Source: Janthinobacterium sp. 17J80-10 (GTDB lineage: Bacteria; Pseudomonadota; Gammaproteobacteria; Burkholderiales; Burkholderiaceae_D). From it: a stretch of DNA of 64,000 bases. Shown here one piece after another: positions 35,814 through 47,703 of the stretch; position 1 is the stretch's first letter; each line of letters starts with the position of its first letter. The position numbers and the translations under genes were made by a program. A model generated the notes under the pieces. That model was given only the letters and a program-made list of their open reading frames with translations, did no database searches and was not told the DNA's origin. The stretch is taken from positions 2,356,001 through 2,420,000 of the forward strand of contig NZ_CP035311.1 of assembly GCF_004114795.1 (NCBI RefSeq), read 5' to 3'.

Positions 35814-36946
35814 GCGGGTCCAATTCCAGAAAACAGTGTTTGTTCTTTCGCCAGGTCGCCGGAGGGGCGCACATTGGCTTTCTGCTTGGCGGCGAAATCC
35901 AGCATACGGTCGATGCAGACGTAAGCCTTGCGGCCGATTTCCGGATCGACATGGATTTCATTACTGCCGGTTTCCAGCACCTCGGCCAGGTTGCGCAAGC
36001 CATTCATGGCCATCCAGGGGCAATGGGCGCAGCTCTTGCAGGTAGCGCTGTTGCCGGCAGTCGGGGCATCGATGAAAATCTTGCCCGGCGCTGCCATTTT
36101 CATCTTGTGCAGGATGCCGTTGTCGGTGGCAACAATAAACTCCTTGGCATCCAGCGACTTGGCTGCAGCGATCAGCTGCGAGGTGGAGCCGACCACATCC
36201 GCCAGCGCCACCACGGCTTCGGGCGACTCCGGGTGCACCAGGATCTTGGCGCCCGGATGCTCTTGCTTCAGCAACTCCAGTTCGACGCCCTTGAATTCGT
36301 CATGCACGAGGCAGGATCCCTGCCACAACAACATGTCGGCGCCGGTCTTTTTCTGGATATAGCTGCCCAGGTGCTTGTCCGGCGCCCACAGGATTTTCTT
36401 GCCTTGCGCATGCAGGTGTTCGACGATCTGCAAGCCGATGGACGATGTCACCATCCAGTCGGCGCGCGCCTTGACCGCTGCGCTGGTATTGGCATACACG
36501 ACCACGGTCCGGTCCGGGTGGGCATCGCAAAAGGCGGCAAACTCATCGGCAGGGCAACCCAGGTCGAGCGAGCAGGTCGCATCCAGGTCCGGCATCAGGA
36601 TGGTTTTATCGGGGCTGAGGATCTTGGCGGTCTCGCCCATGAACTTTACGCCAGCCACCACCAGGGTCTTGGCAGGATGGTCGCGCCCGAAACGCGCCAT
36701 TTCCAGCGAATCCGACACGCAGCCGCCGGTTTCCTCGGCGAGGTCTTGCAAGTCGGCATCGACGTAGTAATGCGCCACCAGCACTGCCTGCTTTTCCTTC
36801 AGGAGCTTGCGGATGCGCTCCTTCAATGCCGCCTTTTCTTCCAGCGTCGGATTATCCGGCACCTTGGCCCAGGCGTTGGCAACGCAACTGGTGCCGGCAT
36901 CCATTTGCGGACGTTCGAATTCAACGGTCTTGATCAGCGTTTCCAT
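35810..36946 (-). CDS. nadA: Quinolinate synthase NadA
   Basis: This 378-residue [4Fe-4S] enzyme condenses iminoaspartate with dihydroxyacetone phosphate to quinolinate. The pattern [35 protein letters not shown], the cluster cysteine in [21 protein letters not shown] and the C-terminal [13 protein letters not shown] identify it. The CXXCXXC-like arrangement near residue 300 (CKSCAHC) includes the third ligand region. It is the first gene of the nadA-nadC unit; the 131-base upstream gap holds its promoter region and the ybiT terminator. Confidence 0.97.
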   Translation of the reverse strand: METLIKTVEFERPQMDAGTSCVANAWAKVPDNPTLEEKAALKERIRKLLKEKQAVLVAHYYVDADLQDLAEETGGCVSDSLEMARFGRDHPAKTLVVAGVKFMGETAKILSPDKTILMPDLDATCSLDLGCPADEFAAFCDAHPDRTVVVYANTSAAVKARADWMVTSSIGLQIVEHLHAQGKKILWAPDKHLGSYIQKKTGADMLLWQGSCLVHDEFKGVELELLKQEHPGAKILVHPESPEAVVALADVVGSTSQLIAAAKSLDAKEFIVATDNGILHKMKMAAPGKIFIDAPTAGNSATCKSCAHCPWMAMNGLRNLAEVLETGSNEIHVDPEIGRKAYVCIDRMLDFAAKQKANVRPSGDLAKEQTLFSGIGPA

Positions 36947-37025
36947 GATGCTCCTGAAAAAACAGTGGGGCGCAGTGCAGCAAGAGTGGCATTATAAAGC
37001 CAGATGCAGATGGCTTCAGAGCAGC

Positions 37026-37060
37026 AAAAAAAAACGCAGCCCGGGCAGGCTGCGTTTTTT
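37026..37060 (-). terminator. Rho-independent terminator after ybiT
   Basis: AAAAAACGCAGCC (37029-37041) and GGCTGCGTTTTTT (37048-37060) form a 13-bp perfect stem with a six-base loop. On the leftward strand the second arm runs into a tract of nine T. It lies 18 bases after the ybiT stop and before the nadA promoter region, so it isolates the two transcripts. Confidence 0.9.
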
Positions 37061-37077
37061 ATGATCCAGCGCCATGC

Positions 37078-38679
37078 TTAAGCGATGCCCTGGCTGGACA
37101 GGTAATCTTCATAACCGCCCTGGAAGTCGACAATGCCGTCTTCCTTGATTTCCAGGATGCGCGTGGCCAGCGACGAAACGAATTCGCGGTCATGCGACAC
37201 GAAGATCAGCGTGCCGGCATATTTTTCCAGGGCAATGTTAAGCGACTCGATCGATTCCATGTCCATGTGGTTGGTCGGTTCGTCCAGCAACATGACATTG
37301 TGACGGCCGAGCATCAGCTTGCCGTACATCATGCGTCCCTTCTCGCCGCCGGACAACACCTTGACCGACTTTTTCACATCATCACCGCCAAACAGCAGGC
37401 GCCCGAGGATGGAACGCACGGCCTGGTCATCGTCGCCTTCCTGGGTCCACTGGCCCATCCAGTCCGCCAAGATTTTTCCGTTGGCAAACTCCTCGGTCGG
37501 ATCTTGCGGCATGTAACCCACATTGGCATTTTCAGCCCACTTCACACTCCCGCGGTCGGCGTGCAAACCGCAGATTTCATCGCCACCGATACAACGCAGC
37601 AAGGTGGTTTTACCGGCCCCGTTGGCGCCAATGATGGCAATCTTTTCCCCGGCTTCCACCATGATGCTGAAATTCTTGAACAGCTGACGATCATAGGCTT
37701 TCGACAAGCCTTCGGTTTCCACGGCCAGGCGATGCAATTTCTTTTCACCTTCAAAGCGGATGAAGGGGTTGGCGCGGCTGGAAGGCTTGATATCTTCCAC
37801 CTTGATCTTGTCGATCTGCTTGGCGCGCGAAGTCGCCTGGCGCGCCTTGGACTTGTTGGCCGAGAAACGGCGCACGAAGTCCTGCAACTCGGCGACCTTG
37901 TCCTTGGCCTTGGCATTGTTGGCCAGTTGCTGCGCGCGCGCCTGCGACGACGCCAGCATGTAATCATCGTAATTGCCGGGGTAGACCTTCAGCGTGCCGT
38001 AATCCATGTCGGCCATGTGGGTGCAGACCTGATTCAGGAAGTGACGATCATGGGAAATGATGATCATGGTCGAGTTGCGCTGATTAAGCACATCTTCCAG
38101 CCAGCGGATGGTATTGATGTCCAGGTTGTTGGTCGGCTCGTCCAGCAGCAGGATGTCCGGATTGGAAAACAGCGCCTGCGCCAGCAGCACGCGCAACTTC
38201 CAGCCTGGCGCCACATTGCTCATCGGCCCCTGGTGCTGTTCGATCGGCACGCCCGCGCCCATCAGCAATTCACCGGCGCGCGCTTCGGCCGTATAGCCAT
38301 CGTATTCCGCAAACTTGGCTTCGAGGTCGGCCGCCTTCATGTAATCGTCGTCGGTGGCCTCGGGGTTGGCGTAGATCGCATCGCGTTCGCTCATCGCCGC
38401 CCACATTTCCGTGTGGCCCATCATCACCACGTCCAGTACCCGCATTTCTTCATAGGCGAACTGGTCCTGGCGCAGCTTGCCCAGGCGCTCGTTGGTATCC
38501 AGCATGACGGTGCCGGCAGACTGCTCGAGATCGCCGCCCAAAATTTTCATGAAGGTGGACTTGCCACAACCGTTGGCGCCGATCAAGCCGTAACGATTAC
38601 CATCCCCGAACTTGACAGAAATGTTTTCAAACAGCGGCTTGGGGCCGAACTGCATTGTGATATTGGCGGTAGAGAGCAC
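37078..38679 (-). CDS. ybiT: ABC-F family ribosome-associated ATPase YbiT
   Basis: This 533-residue soluble protein has two ABC ATPase domains and no membrane segments, as in the ABC-F translation factors. [57 protein letters not shown] and, in the second half, [21 protein letters not shown] and [17 protein letters not shown] closely match E. coli YbiT. The inter-domain linker is rich in K/R (about 240-310). The start is GTG at 38679, with AAAGG seven bases upstream; much longer in-frame sequence upstream is antisense to the patatin gene region and not family-like. Confidence 0.94.
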   Translation of the reverse strand: MLSTANITMQFGPKPLFENISVKFGDGNRYGLIGANGCGKSTFMKILGGDLEQSAGTVMLDTNERLGKLRQDQFAYEEMRVLDVVMMGHTEMWAAMSERDAIYANPEATDDDYMKAADLEAKFAEYDGYTAEARAGELLMGAGVPIEQHQGPMSNVAPGWKLRVLLAQALFSNPDILLLDEPTNNLDINTIRWLEDVLNQRNSTMIIISHDRHFLNQVCTHMADMDYGTLKVYPGNYDDYMLASSQARAQQLANNAKAKDKVAELQDFVRRFSANKSKARQATSRAKQIDKIKVEDIKPSSRANPFIRFEGEKKLHRLAVETEGLSKAYDRQLFKNFSIMVEAGEKIAIIGANGAGKTTLLRCIGGDEICGLHADRGSVKWAENANVGYMPQDPTEEFANGKILADWMGQWTQEGDDDQAVRSILGRLLFGGDDVKKSVKVLSGGEKGRMMYGKLMLGRHNVMLLDEPTNHMDMESIESLNIALEKYAGTLIFVSHDREFVSSLATRILEIKEDGIVDFQGGYEDYLSSQGIA

Positions 38680-38780
38680 AGAAAAGCCTTTTAAAACAAG
38701 TAGATTAACCCGCCATTTTACCATTGTGGCAGGTGCGCATAAAGGATGCCGCAGCAGAGTCCCTGCCGCCGTGTTACAGG

Positions 38781-39956
38781 CTATCGGGTCTTGCCGGAAA
38801 ATCCATCGATGCCTGACGCCAGCGCCGTTCCAGCCCCGACGCTTGCATCGTGGATCACGACACCATCGACTGGATCGGCAGGCAATGTCCATGGCGCCAG
38901 ATTGAGGATGTGCGCGGTGTCGGCACAGCCGGCTTGCCAGCGCTCGCGCAATCGCCCTGGCGTAAAGTCGATATCCTTCATCTCGTCTTCGCTGTCGATT
39001 CCGGAAGCGACAAGCCGTACTACGTGCATGACGGTATGGCATCCCCAGGCAGCCAACTCCCTGATCCTGGCTGTATTGCGGCTTTTTGCCGGTATGGCCC
39101 TGGCAAGCTCGCGGATGACATGCCGTAGATGATGAATTTGCTTCTGGCGGGCGATATGGCTCTTGGCGCGGCTGGCATACAGGATTTCTTTTTCCCTGCC
39201 GGCGACTTGCCATAAGGATTGCGGCTCAGCGCCACCGGGATTCCAGACGTCGACGGCAAAGATGAGTGAATCGCGCCGGGGGTTGTCATCCAGTACTGCC
39301 TCAATTGGCGTATTGGAGTAAATGCCGCCATCCCAATAGGCATCGCCATTGATCTGAACTGCCGGAAAGGCCGGCGGATAGGCGCTGGATGCCAGAATGT
39401 GTTCAATCGTAATGGTTTCTTCTCGGCTATCGAAATAGCGCATCTCGCCATTACTGACTTTGACAGCACCAAGGCAAATGCGTGTCTTGCCGCTATTGAG
39501 TCGCTGGAAATCGATAAGGTTTTCCAGCGAGCTGCGCAATGGTTCTGTCGAATAATAAGCGGCGTTTGCAACGCCGATGGCGGCGTACTGATTGAGCCAG
39601 GCAACAGGATTGGGCGTGAAAAATCCCGGAATCCCTGCCGCAATGGTCATCCAGTTCGCCATTGCATTGCCGCCTCCGGGAAAGCCATACAGCACGTTGC
39701 CAAAGGCTTTTTGTTCAATGCCCTGCCAGAATTCACGCAGGCGCTGGAGCCGCAGTTCCGGCGGGTTGCCTGCAATGAGCGCTGAATTAATTGCACCGAT
39801 CGACGTACCAACCAGCCAGTCCGGCTCGATGCCGGATTCATGCAAAGCCTGGTAGACACCCGCGTGATACGCACCCAGCGCGCCGCCGCCTTGCAACACC
39901 AGCACGACCTGGCCCGGCAGCGGTGGTTTGTTCAGTCCCGTCCGGTACTTTTTCAA
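38781..39956 (-). CDS. Patatin-like phospholipase
   Basis: This 391-residue protein is a patatin-type acyl hydrolase. It has the oxyanion loop [20 protein letters not shown] (about 19-38), the nucleophile elbow [11 protein letters not shown] (Ser near 52) and the catalytic Asp in [11 protein letters not shown]. The C-terminal part resembles DUF3734, which often follows this fold. No signal peptide is seen. It lies between ybiT (100 bases) and ldcA (43 bases) on the same strand; its lipid substrate is unknown. Confidence 0.9.
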   Translation of the reverse strand: MKKYRTGLNKPPLPGQVVLVLQGGGALGAYHAGVYQALHESGIEPDWLVGTSIGAINSALIAGNPPELRLQRLREFWQGIEQKAFGNVLYGFPGGGNAMANWMTIAAGIPGFFTPNPVAWLNQYAAIGVANAAYYSTEPLRSSLENLIDFQRLNSGKTRICLGAVKVSNGEMRYFDSREETITIEHILASSAYPPAFPAVQINGDAYWDGGIYSNTPIEAVLDDNPRRDSLIFAVDVWNPGGAEPQSLWQVAGREKEILYASRAKSHIARQKQIHHLRHVIRELARAIPAKSRNTARIRELAAWGCHTVMHVVRLVASGIDSEDEMKDIDFTPGRLRERWQAGCADTAHILNLAPWTLPADPVDGVVIHDASVGAGTALASGIDGFSGKTR

Positions 39957-39999
39957 AGCAGCCCCTTTCGTCCGCGTTGAATAGCAGGTGGTGCAGGAA

Positions 40000-40932
40000 C
40001 TAGGATGCCAGAACTGGATAGCCCGTCAAGGTGAGCTGAAATGTATTTTTTTGGGAAATCAACCGGCACTGCCCGCCTACCGGCAAGGTCACTTTGTCAG
40101 TGATATGCCCAAATGGCAAGCCAGTCAGCACAGGCGTTGCGACGCGTGCACGGATGTACTGCAGCATGGCATTAAAATCATAGCCATTATCGTACGCGCT
40201 CAGGCGGTAGCTGGAAAAATCCCCCAGCAAAATTGCCCGTTGGCGCGCGAGCACGCCGGCATGCAGCAGTTGCAGCAGCATGCGCTCGACCCGGTAGGGA
40301 TGTTCATTGACATCCTCGACGAACAGGATGCCGCCGTCCACCTGCGGGAAATAAGGCGTGCCAAGCAAGTGCGTCAGCATTGCCAGATTGCCCCCCCACA
40401 AGGTGCCTTCGACTTCGATCGCGGGATTGTTGGGCGTGGCCACCGTGACCGTGTGCGTCGCACCCGTCAGGCATTGCCAGAAATGGGATTGCGTAAAGTC
40501 GCTGGGTGCCTGGAGACCGAAGTCGCTGCACGCCATCGGCCCGGCAAAACTGGCGGCGCCTGTTGCCGCCAGCAATGCCAGATGCAGGGCCGTGAAATCG
40601 CTGTAGCCTACGAACAGCTTGCCGCTGGCAGCAAGGCCGGCCAGATCGAGCATCGGCAGGATGCGCGACATGCCATAGCCACCGCGCAAGGCCATTACGA
40701 TTTGCACATCCGGATCGTCCACCGCCGCATGCAATTGCGCCGCGCGCGCATTATCCGTGCCGCCGAATCGCTGGTATTTATCTTCCGGGCTATAGTAATT
40801 GTGAACCACGCAGCCCTGCTGCGCCAGCAGCGCAATGGCGCGCTCCAGCGCCGCCTCGTCGGGTGGATAGCCCCCGGGCGCCACGATGGCGATGCCGAGA
40901 TTTTCGGGAATGGTGAACGCGGAATGGCTCAT
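40000..40932 (-). CDS. ldcA: LD-carboxypeptidase (S66 family)
   Basis: This 310-residue cytoplasmic peptidase removes the terminal D-Ala from murein tetrapeptides during recycling. IAIVAPGGYPPDEAALERAI, MALRGGYGMSRILPMLD, the nucleophile in FVGYSDFTALHLAL (Ser near 111), LWGGNLAMLTHLLGTPY and the Glu in LFVEDVNEHPYRVER match LdcA/MccF. It starts directly after the tadA stop (TGA then ATG). Immunity-type MccF cannot be fully excluded but the context is housekeeping. Confidence 0.92.
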   Translation of the reverse strand: MSHSAFTIPENLGIAIVAPGGYPPDEAALERAIALLAQQGCVVHNYYSPEDKYQRFGGTDNARAAQLHAAVDDPDVQIVMALRGGYGMSRILPMLDLAGLAASGKLFVGYSDFTALHLALLAATGAASFAGPMACSDFGLQAPSDFTQSHFWQCLTGATHTVTVATPNNPAIEVEGTLWGGNLAMLTHLLGTPYFPQVDGGILFVEDVNEHPYRVERMLLQLLHAGVLARQRAILLGDFSSYRLSAYDNGYDFNAMLQYIRARVATPVLTGLPFGHITDKVTLPVGGQCRLISQKNTFQLTLTGYPVLAS

Positions 40933-41424
40933 TCAATCTCCGCCAAGCAACGCCGCCTTTTGCTGCTTTTGCTGAACTACGCGCCGTTCTGCAAAGAAAT
41001 CCTTCAGCAACTGGCCGCATTCGGCTGCCAATACGCCGCCGCTCAGTTCGGTATGGTGATTCAGCTTTTCCTGCTCGAACAGGTTGACGATGGAGCCGCA
41101 GGTGCCCGTCTTCGGATCGCTTGCACCGAACACCACGCGCGCCAGGCGCGCATGCATCATGGCGCCCGCGCACATGGCACAGGGTTCGAGGGTGACGAAC
41201 AGCTCGCAGCCCGGCAGGCGGTAGTTGCCCAGGATGGCTGCCGCCGCGCGCAGCGCCATGATTTCCGCGTGCGCGGTCGGGTCATGGGTGCCGATGGGCT
41301 GGTTGAAGCCGGTGGCAATCACCCGTTCCTCATGCACCACCACCGCGCCGACCGGTACCTCGCCCAGTGCCCAGGCATTATGGGCCTGGTCGAGCGCCTG
41401 GCGCATGTAAATCAGGTCGCGCAT
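40933..41424 (-). CDS. tadA: tRNA-specific adenosine deaminase TadA
   Basis: This 163-residue zinc enzyme makes inosine at the wobble position of tRNA-Arg(ACG). The zinc and catalytic motifs are HAEIMALRAA (His and Glu) and PCAMCAGAMMHAR (two Cys). GEVPVGAVVVHEERVIATGFN precedes them. The C-terminal tail has a short Q/K-rich run. It sits between queD (three-base gap) and ldcA (no gap), so tRNA modification genes are grouped here. Confidence 0.96.
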   Translation of the reverse strand: MRDLIYMRQALDQAHNAWALGEVPVGAVVVHEERVIATGFNQPIGTHDPTAHAEIMALRAAAAILGNYRLPGCELFVTLEPCAMCAGAMMHARLARVVFGASDPKTGTCGSIVNLFEQEKLNHHTELSGGVLAAECGQLLKDFFAERRVVQQKQQKAALLGGD

Positions 41425-41427
41425 GGC

Positions 41428-41871
41428 TTATTCGGTGATCTCGGCCCAGCAGTTGGGCGTTTCATGCAAGACCAGCTTGTGCAGGCGCAGGCCGGTGCCA
41501 TAACGGTCCTGGTAAGCGGCCTTGAGGATATTGAACGCCGTTTGCGCCAGGTTTTCGACGGTTGGAATGCTGTCGATGACGACCGTCTTGTGGCCCGGCA
41601 GCGATTGCAGGAATTCGCGCACTTTTTCATCCTTGGCATAGACCAGGAAGGCATGGTCCCAGACATCAACCAGATACTGCTTGGCCAGCGCCTTCACATC
41701 CGAAAAATCCATGATCATGCCGCGGTCGGAACTCCCCTCTTCCTCGATCACCGCGCCCACCAGGGTGATTTCCAGGGTATAGCGATGGCCATGCAGGTTG
41801 CGGCACTGGCTTTTATGATCGGGAATCCGGTGTCCGGCATCGAATTCGAGCTTGCGGGTAATGGTTAGCAT
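41428..41871 (-). CDS. queD: 6-carboxy-tetrahydropterin synthase QueD
   Basis: This 147-residue enzyme makes 6-carboxytetrahydropterin from 7,8-dihydroneopterin triphosphate in queuosine synthesis. Zinc histidines are in FDAGHRIPDH and NLHGHRYTLE, and the catalytic Cys in SQCRNLHG; LHETPNCWAEI closes the fold. I chose the ATG at 41871, 13 bases after the queE stop; no strong ribosome binding site is visible, so coupling to queE is likely. Confidence 0.94.
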   Translation of the reverse strand: MLTITRKLEFDAGHRIPDHKSQCRNLHGHRYTLEITLVGAVIEEEGSSDRGMIMDFSDVKALAKQYLVDVWDHAFLVYAKDEKVREFLQSLPGHKTVVIDSIPTVENLAQTAFNILKAAYQDRYGTGLRLHKLVLHETPNCWAEITE

Positions 41872-41884
41872 GAAAAAATCTTGT

Positions 41885-42520
41885 TCAGGGTATTTGCAGC
41901 AGTTTATGGGTTTGCAGGCTGAGTTTCCAGCGGGGATTGCGTTTGCAGGTATCGATCGCCAGGCGCGTGTTGTCCTCCTGCTGCGGCCCCGCCATCGGCT
42001 GGACGTAAAAATGCTGGAAATCCAGCGATTCATACGCCTGCAGTGATTGCCCAGCCTGCGGGATCACCACTTTCAATTCATTGCCCTTGCGCACCACCAG
42101 ATCCGATCCGATCTTGGGGCTGACGCAAACCCAGTCCACGCCGGCCGGCACCGGCAGCGTGCCGTTGGTCTCGATGGCGATCTCGAAGCCCGCCGCATGC
42201 ATCGCCTCGATCAGCGCGGCATCCAGTTGCAGCAAGGGTTCGCCGCCAGTGAAGACCGCGTACTTGCTGGCGGCATAGGTACTTGGCCACAAACTGTCGA
42301 TGAGGCTTGCCAGCGCTGCCGCATCGGCAAACTTTCCTCCGCGTTCGCCATCAGTGCCAACAAAGTCGGTATCGCAAAATTTGCAAATGGCGCTGGCGCG
42401 GTCGCTTTCGCGCCCGGACCAGAGGTTGCAGCCGGAAAAACGGCAAAACACCGCCGGCCGTCCGGCATGCGTCCCCTCGCCCTGCAGGGTATAGAAAATT
42501 TCCTTGACGCTGTAAGTCAC
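41885..42520 (-). CDS. queE: 7-carboxy-7-deazaguanine synthase QueE (radical SAM)
   Basis: This 211-residue radical SAM enzyme converts 6-carboxytetrahydropterin to 7-carboxy-7-deazaguanine. Its cluster motif is C-X14-C-X2-C (CNLW...ICKFC) instead of the usual CX3CX2C, as established for Burkholderia QueE. Other features are VKEIFYTLQGEGTHAGRP, FTGGEPLLQ and ETNGTLPVP. The start is taken as GTG at 42520, ten bases after the guaA stop; an in-frame ATG further upstream lies inside guaA. QueC and QueF are not in the window. Confidence 0.93.
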   Translation of the reverse strand: MTYSVKEIFYTLQGEGTHAGRPAVFCRFSGCNLWSGRESDRASAICKFCDTDFVGTDGERGGKFADAAALASLIDSLWPSTYAASKYAVFTGGEPLLQLDAALIEAMHAAGFEIAIETNGTLPVPAGVDWVCVSPKIGSDLVVRKGNELKVVIPQAGQSLQAYESLDFQHFYVQPMAGPQQEDNTRLAIDTCKRNPRWKLSLQTHKLLQIP

Positions 42521-42530
42521 GCTGCTACCG

Positions 42531-44108
42531 TCATTCCCACTCGATGGTCGCGGGCGGCTTGCCCGAGATATCGTAGACAACCCGGTTCAATCCCCGCACT
42601 TCATTGATGATGCGGTTCGATACCCGGCCCAGCAAGTCGTGCGGCAGGTGCGCCCAGTGCGCCGTCATGAAATCCTGGGTCTGCACTGCGCGCAGCGCCA
42701 CCACGTATTCATAGGTACGGCCATCGCCCATGACGCCGACCGACTTCACCGGCAGGAACACGGCAAACGCCTGGCTGGTCTTGTCGTACCAGGACTTTCC
42801 TTCCTCATCCACGGTCTTGCGCAATTCCTCGATGAAGATCGCGTCCGCCCGGCGCAGCAGGTCGGCATACTCCTTTTTCACCTCGCCCAGGATGCGCACG
42901 CCCAGGCCAGGGCCCGGGAATGGATGGCGATACACCATGTCATGCGGCAAGCCGAGCGCCACGCCGAGCTTGCGCACCTCGTCCTTGAACAGTTCGCGCA
43001 AGGGTTCCAGCAGTTTCAGGTTCAGGGTTTCGGGCAAGCCGCCGACATTGTGGTGGCTCTTGATGGTGTGGCCCTTCTTGCCCTTGCCGGCGGACTCGAT
43101 CACGTCCGGGTAGATGGTGCCCTGCGCCAGCCACTTGGCATTCTTCAGCTTGCCGGCCTCGACCTGGAATACTTCAACGAATTCGCGGCCGATGATCTTG
43201 CGCTTGGCTTCCGGGTCGGTCACGCCGGCCAGGTGGCCCATGAACTGGGCGGTGGCATCGATGTGCAAGACTTTCACGCCCAGGTTCTTGCCGAACATGT
43301 CCATCACCATCTTGCCCTCGTCCAGGCGCAACAGGCCGTGGTCGACGAATACGCAGGTCAGCTGGTCGCCGATGGCGCGGTGGATCAGCGCTGCAGCGAC
43401 GCTGCTGTCGACGCCGCCGGAAAGACCGAGGATGACTTCATCGCTGCCAACCTGTGCGCGGATCGCCGCGACAGCCTCGGAAATGTAGTCGGGCATGTTC
43501 CAGTCCGCCTTGCAGCCGCAGATTTCATGCACGAAGCGGCCCAGCATGGCTTCGCCCTGCAGGGTATGCGTGACTTCCGGATGGAACTGCACGGCGTAGA
43601 ATTTGCGATCCTCATCGGCCATGCCGGCAATCGGGCAATTGTCGGTGGACGCCATCAGCTTGAAGCCGGGCGGCAGGTCAATGACCTTGTCGCCATGGCT
43701 CATCCAGACTTTCAGCATGCCGTGGCCTTCTTCAGTGACAAAGTCGTTGATGCCGTTCAGGAGCGCCGTATGGCCGCGCGCGCGCACCTCGGCATAGCCG
43801 AATTCGCGCACCTTGCCATTTTCCACCTTGCCGCCCAATTGCGCCGCCATGGCCTGCATGCCGTAGCAGATGCCCAGCACCGGCACGCCGGCTTCAAACA
43901 CGGCCTGGTGCACGCGCGGCGTATCGCCTTCGATCACGGAATTCGGACCGCCCGAAAGAATGATGCCGGCGGCGCCATAGTTGCGGATGAAATCGTCGCC
44001 GATGTCGTAGGGATAAACCTCGGAAAACACGCCGGCATCGCGCACGCGGCGGGCGATCAGCTGGGTCACCTGGGAACCGAAATCAAGGATAAGGATTTTC
44101 GAATGCAT
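42531..44108 (-). CDS. guaA: GMP synthase (glutamine-hydrolysing)
   Basis: This 525-residue enzyme aminates XMP to GMP. The glutamine amidotransferase domain (about 1-200) has [10 protein letters not shown] with the catalytic Cys and FHPEVTHT with the His. The ATP pyrophosphatase domain has the [10 protein letters not shown] loop (near 235-245), and the dimerisation domain contains [12 protein letters not shown] and ends in IEWE. I chose the ATG at 44108 ([13 protein letters not shown]); an ATG three codons upstream is possible. It follows a diguanylate cyclase gene by 41 bases. Confidence 0.97.
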   Translation of the reverse strand: MHSKILILDFGSQVTQLIARRVRDAGVFSEVYPYDIGDDFIRNYGAAGIILSGGPNSVIEGDTPRVHQAVFEAGVPVLGICYGMQAMAAQLGGKVENGKVREFGYAEVRARGHTALLNGINDFVTEEGHGMLKVWMSHGDKVIDLPPGFKLMASTDNCPIAGMADEDRKFYAVQFHPEVTHTLQGEAMLGRFVHEICGCKADWNMPDYISEAVAAIRAQVGSDEVILGLSGGVDSSVAAALIHRAIGDQLTCVFVDHGLLRLDEGKMVMDMFGKNLGVKVLHIDATAQFMGHLAGVTDPEAKRKIIGREFVEVFQVEAGKLKNAKWLAQGTIYPDVIESAGKGKKGHTIKSHHNVGGLPETLNLKLLEPLRELFKDEVRKLGVALGLPHDMVYRHPFPGPGLGVRILGEVKKEYADLLRRADAIFIEELRKTVDEEGKSWYDKTSQAFAVFLPVKSVGVMGDGRTYEYVVALRAVQTQDFMTAHWAHLPHDLLGRVSNRIINEVRGLNRVVYDISGKPPATIEWE

Positions 44109-44149
44109 AAAAAGCACGTCTTCCGGGAAGTCAAAAATTGAAAAAATGT

Positions 44150-45190
44150 TCAGGCGTGTGCCGGCAGGGCCTGCATCACCCGGTTGCGGCCGGCATCCTT
44201 GGCCGCGTACAGCGCCGTATCAGCCAGGCTGATCAGCTCGTCCGTGCTGGCCGACGGAAATTGCACAGTACTGGCAATGCCAGCGCTGATACTCAGGTGC
44301 AGCGTCACGCCGCCAACGATTTCATCTTGTGCCGCAACGGCTTCGCGCATGCGTTCCCCGATTGCCAGCGCAGTTTCATGGCAGGCGCCAGGCAGCACCA
44401 CGAGAAATTCCTCGCCGCCATAGCGTCCCAGCGCCTCTTGCGGGCGAAGGCAGGACCGCAGGCGCGCCGCAACGTTGATCAGTACGGCATCGCCGGCGGG
44501 GTGGCCATGGCTGTCGTTGATCTTCTTGAAAAAATCCAGGTCCACCACGATCAGCGCCAATGGCAAGCCCTGCTTGTCGCAACGGTCCGCCTCGATGCCG
44601 AGGATGCGCAGGATCGCGCCGCGGTTCCAAATCTTCAGCATCGGATCGACCAGCGTGCGACGCCGCAGGCTCTTGTTCTTCTTTTGCAGGGCAATCTGCT
44701 GGGCATTCAACGATTGCAACTGCATTTCGCGTTCGACCAGCGCCGCCAGGTCAGCCAGCATCCTGCCGGCCCCCTCGTCAAAAGCGCGCGGCGCGTAATC
44801 CACCAGGCTGATGCTGCCGATGATCGTACCCTCGGGGTTGCGCAAGGGATGTGCTGCATAAAACCGCACACTGGGCGTGGCGGTAGCCGAGGCATGCTCA
44901 CTTAGCAGCAGGTCGCGGCGCAGATCCGGCACCGCGACACTCCCCTCGGGATACGGCAGGCTGGCGCAAAACGCCTCCCCTGCCCCCAGCCGCGCAGTGG
45001 CCGCCGGAAATTCACACTCATGGCACCTGAACAGGATGACGCAGTCTGCCACGCCGAACAGCTGCCTGCCGATACGACGTATGCGCGCCATCTGCTGCTC
45101 CAGCTGCTCCTGCCAGGCGCAAGCATCCTCTCCTGGCAGTTTGTCTGCCACGGTGATGGGCTGCGAGCGGCGCTCGGCGTTTAAGGGCAT
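44150..45190 (-). CDS. GAF-GGDEF diguanylate cyclase between guaB and guaA
   Basis: This 346-residue soluble protein has a GAF-like sensor region (about 35-155; [21 protein letters not shown]), a short coiled coil (about 155-180) and a GGDEF domain. [16 protein letters not shown] and [13 protein letters not shown] (GGEEF at 258-262) keep the catalytic residues, so it should make c-di-GMP from GTP. At the inhibitory-site position the sequence is RPQE rather than RxxD. I chose the ATG at 45190; no good ribosome binding site is visible and a nearby TTG is possible. It lies 35 bases after guaB and 41 before guaA. Confidence 0.88.
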   Translation of the reverse strand: MPLNAERRSQPITVADKLPGEDACAWQEQLEQQMARIRRIGRQLFGVADCVILFRCHECEFPAATARLGAGEAFCASLPYPEGSVAVPDLRRDLLLSEHASATATPSVRFYAAHPLRNPEGTIIGSISLVDYAPRAFDEGAGRMLADLAALVEREMQLQSLNAQQIALQKKNKSLRRRTLVDPMLKIWNRGAILRILGIEADRCDKQGLPLALIVVDLDFFKKINDSHGHPAGDAVLINVAARLRSCLRPQEALGRYGGEEFLVVLPGACHETALAIGERMREAVAAQDEIVGGVTLHLSISAGIASTVQFPSASTDELISLADTALYAAKDAGRNRVMQALPAHA

Positions 45191-45225
45191 GGCAGCGGCC
45201 TGGTCCAAAGCAACGCTCAAGGCGT

Positions 45226-46742
<1,517 letters not shown>

Positions 46743-46849
46743 TTTATCGCACAACTCCCCCCGGCATTCCGGGGAAATAGCAGGGTCGAAGATTGACATG
46801 CCGGATAAAGCATGGCGAAATCGGGGAATCGATCACTCAAGGAAATCCC

Positions 46850-47371
46850 ATGCATTTCATCCCGGTAAAAAAGCTTGTCGCCAGCCTTGTTCTGCTGGGC
46901 TTTGCCTCTGCGGCCTGGGCCCAGTATGTCTGGACCGATGAGCGCGGCGTCAAACAGTTTTCCGACCAGCCGCCACCAGCCTCGGTGCCGAAATCCAGGG
47001 TCCTGAAACATCCCGGCAGCGCCGCCGGCACCTCCGGTCCGGCGAACACGGCCGCTCCAGCCGGCACAGCCGCACCTGCAGCCGGCAGCGACGCTGCTGC
47101 GAAAGCACCCTTGACTACCGCGGAACGCAATGCCGACTACATGAAGCGCCGCGCCGAGCAAGCCGAAAAAGACAAGAAGGCTGCAACTGAAGCGCAGGCC
47201 GCCAGCGACAAGTCGAAGAACTGTGAAAATGCCCGTCAATACCAGACCACCCTGGCATCCGGCCAGCGCATGGCTTCCACCAACAGCAAGGGCGAGCGGG
47301 AATACTTGAGCGATGATCAGCGCGAGCGCGAAATGAAGGAAACCGGGCGCATCCTGGCGGATTGCAAATAA
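46850..47371 (+). CDS. Exported DUF4124 protein
   Basis: This 173-residue protein has a signal peptide (LVASLVLLGFASAAWAQ, cleavage after about 25) followed by a DUF4124 motif, YVWTDERGVKQFSDQPPP. A low-complexity Ala/Pro/Thr stretch (about 55-95) leads to a charged helical part with ADYMKRRAEQAEKDKKA and two cysteines in NCENARQ and ILADCK that could pair. AAGGA lies six bases upstream of the ATG. It is divergent from guaB and ends at a strong terminator. The function of this domain is not known. Confidence 0.85.
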   Translation: MHFIPVKKLVASLVLLGFASAAWAQYVWTDERGVKQFSDQPPPASVPKSRVLKHPGSAAGTSGPANTAAPAGTAAPAAGSDAAAKAPLTTAERNADYMKRRAEQAEKDKKAATEAQAASDKSKNCENARQYQTTLASGQRMASTNSKGEREYLSDDQREREMKETGRILADCK

Positions 47372-47387
47372 GGCAATTAGCTACTCG

Positions 47388-47414
47388 AAAAAAGCCCGCT
47401 TCAGCGGGCTTTTT
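47388..47414. terminator. Bidirectional terminator overlapping the end of rnfH
   Basis: AAAAAGCCCGC and GCGGGCTTTTT form an 11-bp stem (47389-47399 and 47404-47414) with loop TTCA. T-runs flank it on both strands, so it can end the DUF4124 gene rightward and the ratA-rnfH transcript leftward. The rnfH stop codon (TGA, 47401-47403 on the reverse strand) lies in the loop and its last codons form the stem. Confidence 0.88.
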
Positions 47415-47703
47415 CCTTTTTAGCGACACGCCGGCGCCGTGCCTCCATTGGATCTGCCACCAGGGGGCGATAGATCTCGATGCGATCACGCTGCTGGAGT
47501 ACCGTATCGCGCGGCTTGGGCTTGCCGTAGATCCCGACCTTGCAGGAGATAAAGTCGATTTCCGGCGCCCGCGCCAGCAGCGTGCTGGCATGAACCGCCT
47601 GTTCCAGCGTCGTGCCTGGCGCCACCCAGACATCTTCAAGCAATATATCGTCCGGCCTGGCATAGCAGACCTGTACATGCAACTTGCCGGCGCAATCAGA
47701 CAT
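47401..47703 (-). CDS. rnfH: RnfH-family (UPF0125, RatB-like) protein
   Basis: This 100-residue ubiquitin-fold protein matches the RnfH/RatB family: VQVCYARPDDILLEDVWVAPG, GIYGKPKPRDTVLQQRDRIEIYRPL and DPMEARRRRVAKK. Its exact role is unclear; it is nearly always next to ratA and smpB. I chose the ATG at 47703, eight bases inside the end of ratA. Its 3' end is built into the terminator hairpin. Confidence 0.9.
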   Translation of the reverse strand: MSDCAGKLHVQVCYARPDDILLEDVWVAPGTTLEQAVHASTLLARAPEIDFISCKVGIYGKPKPRDTVLQQRDRIEIYRPLVADPMEARRRRVAKKEKAR

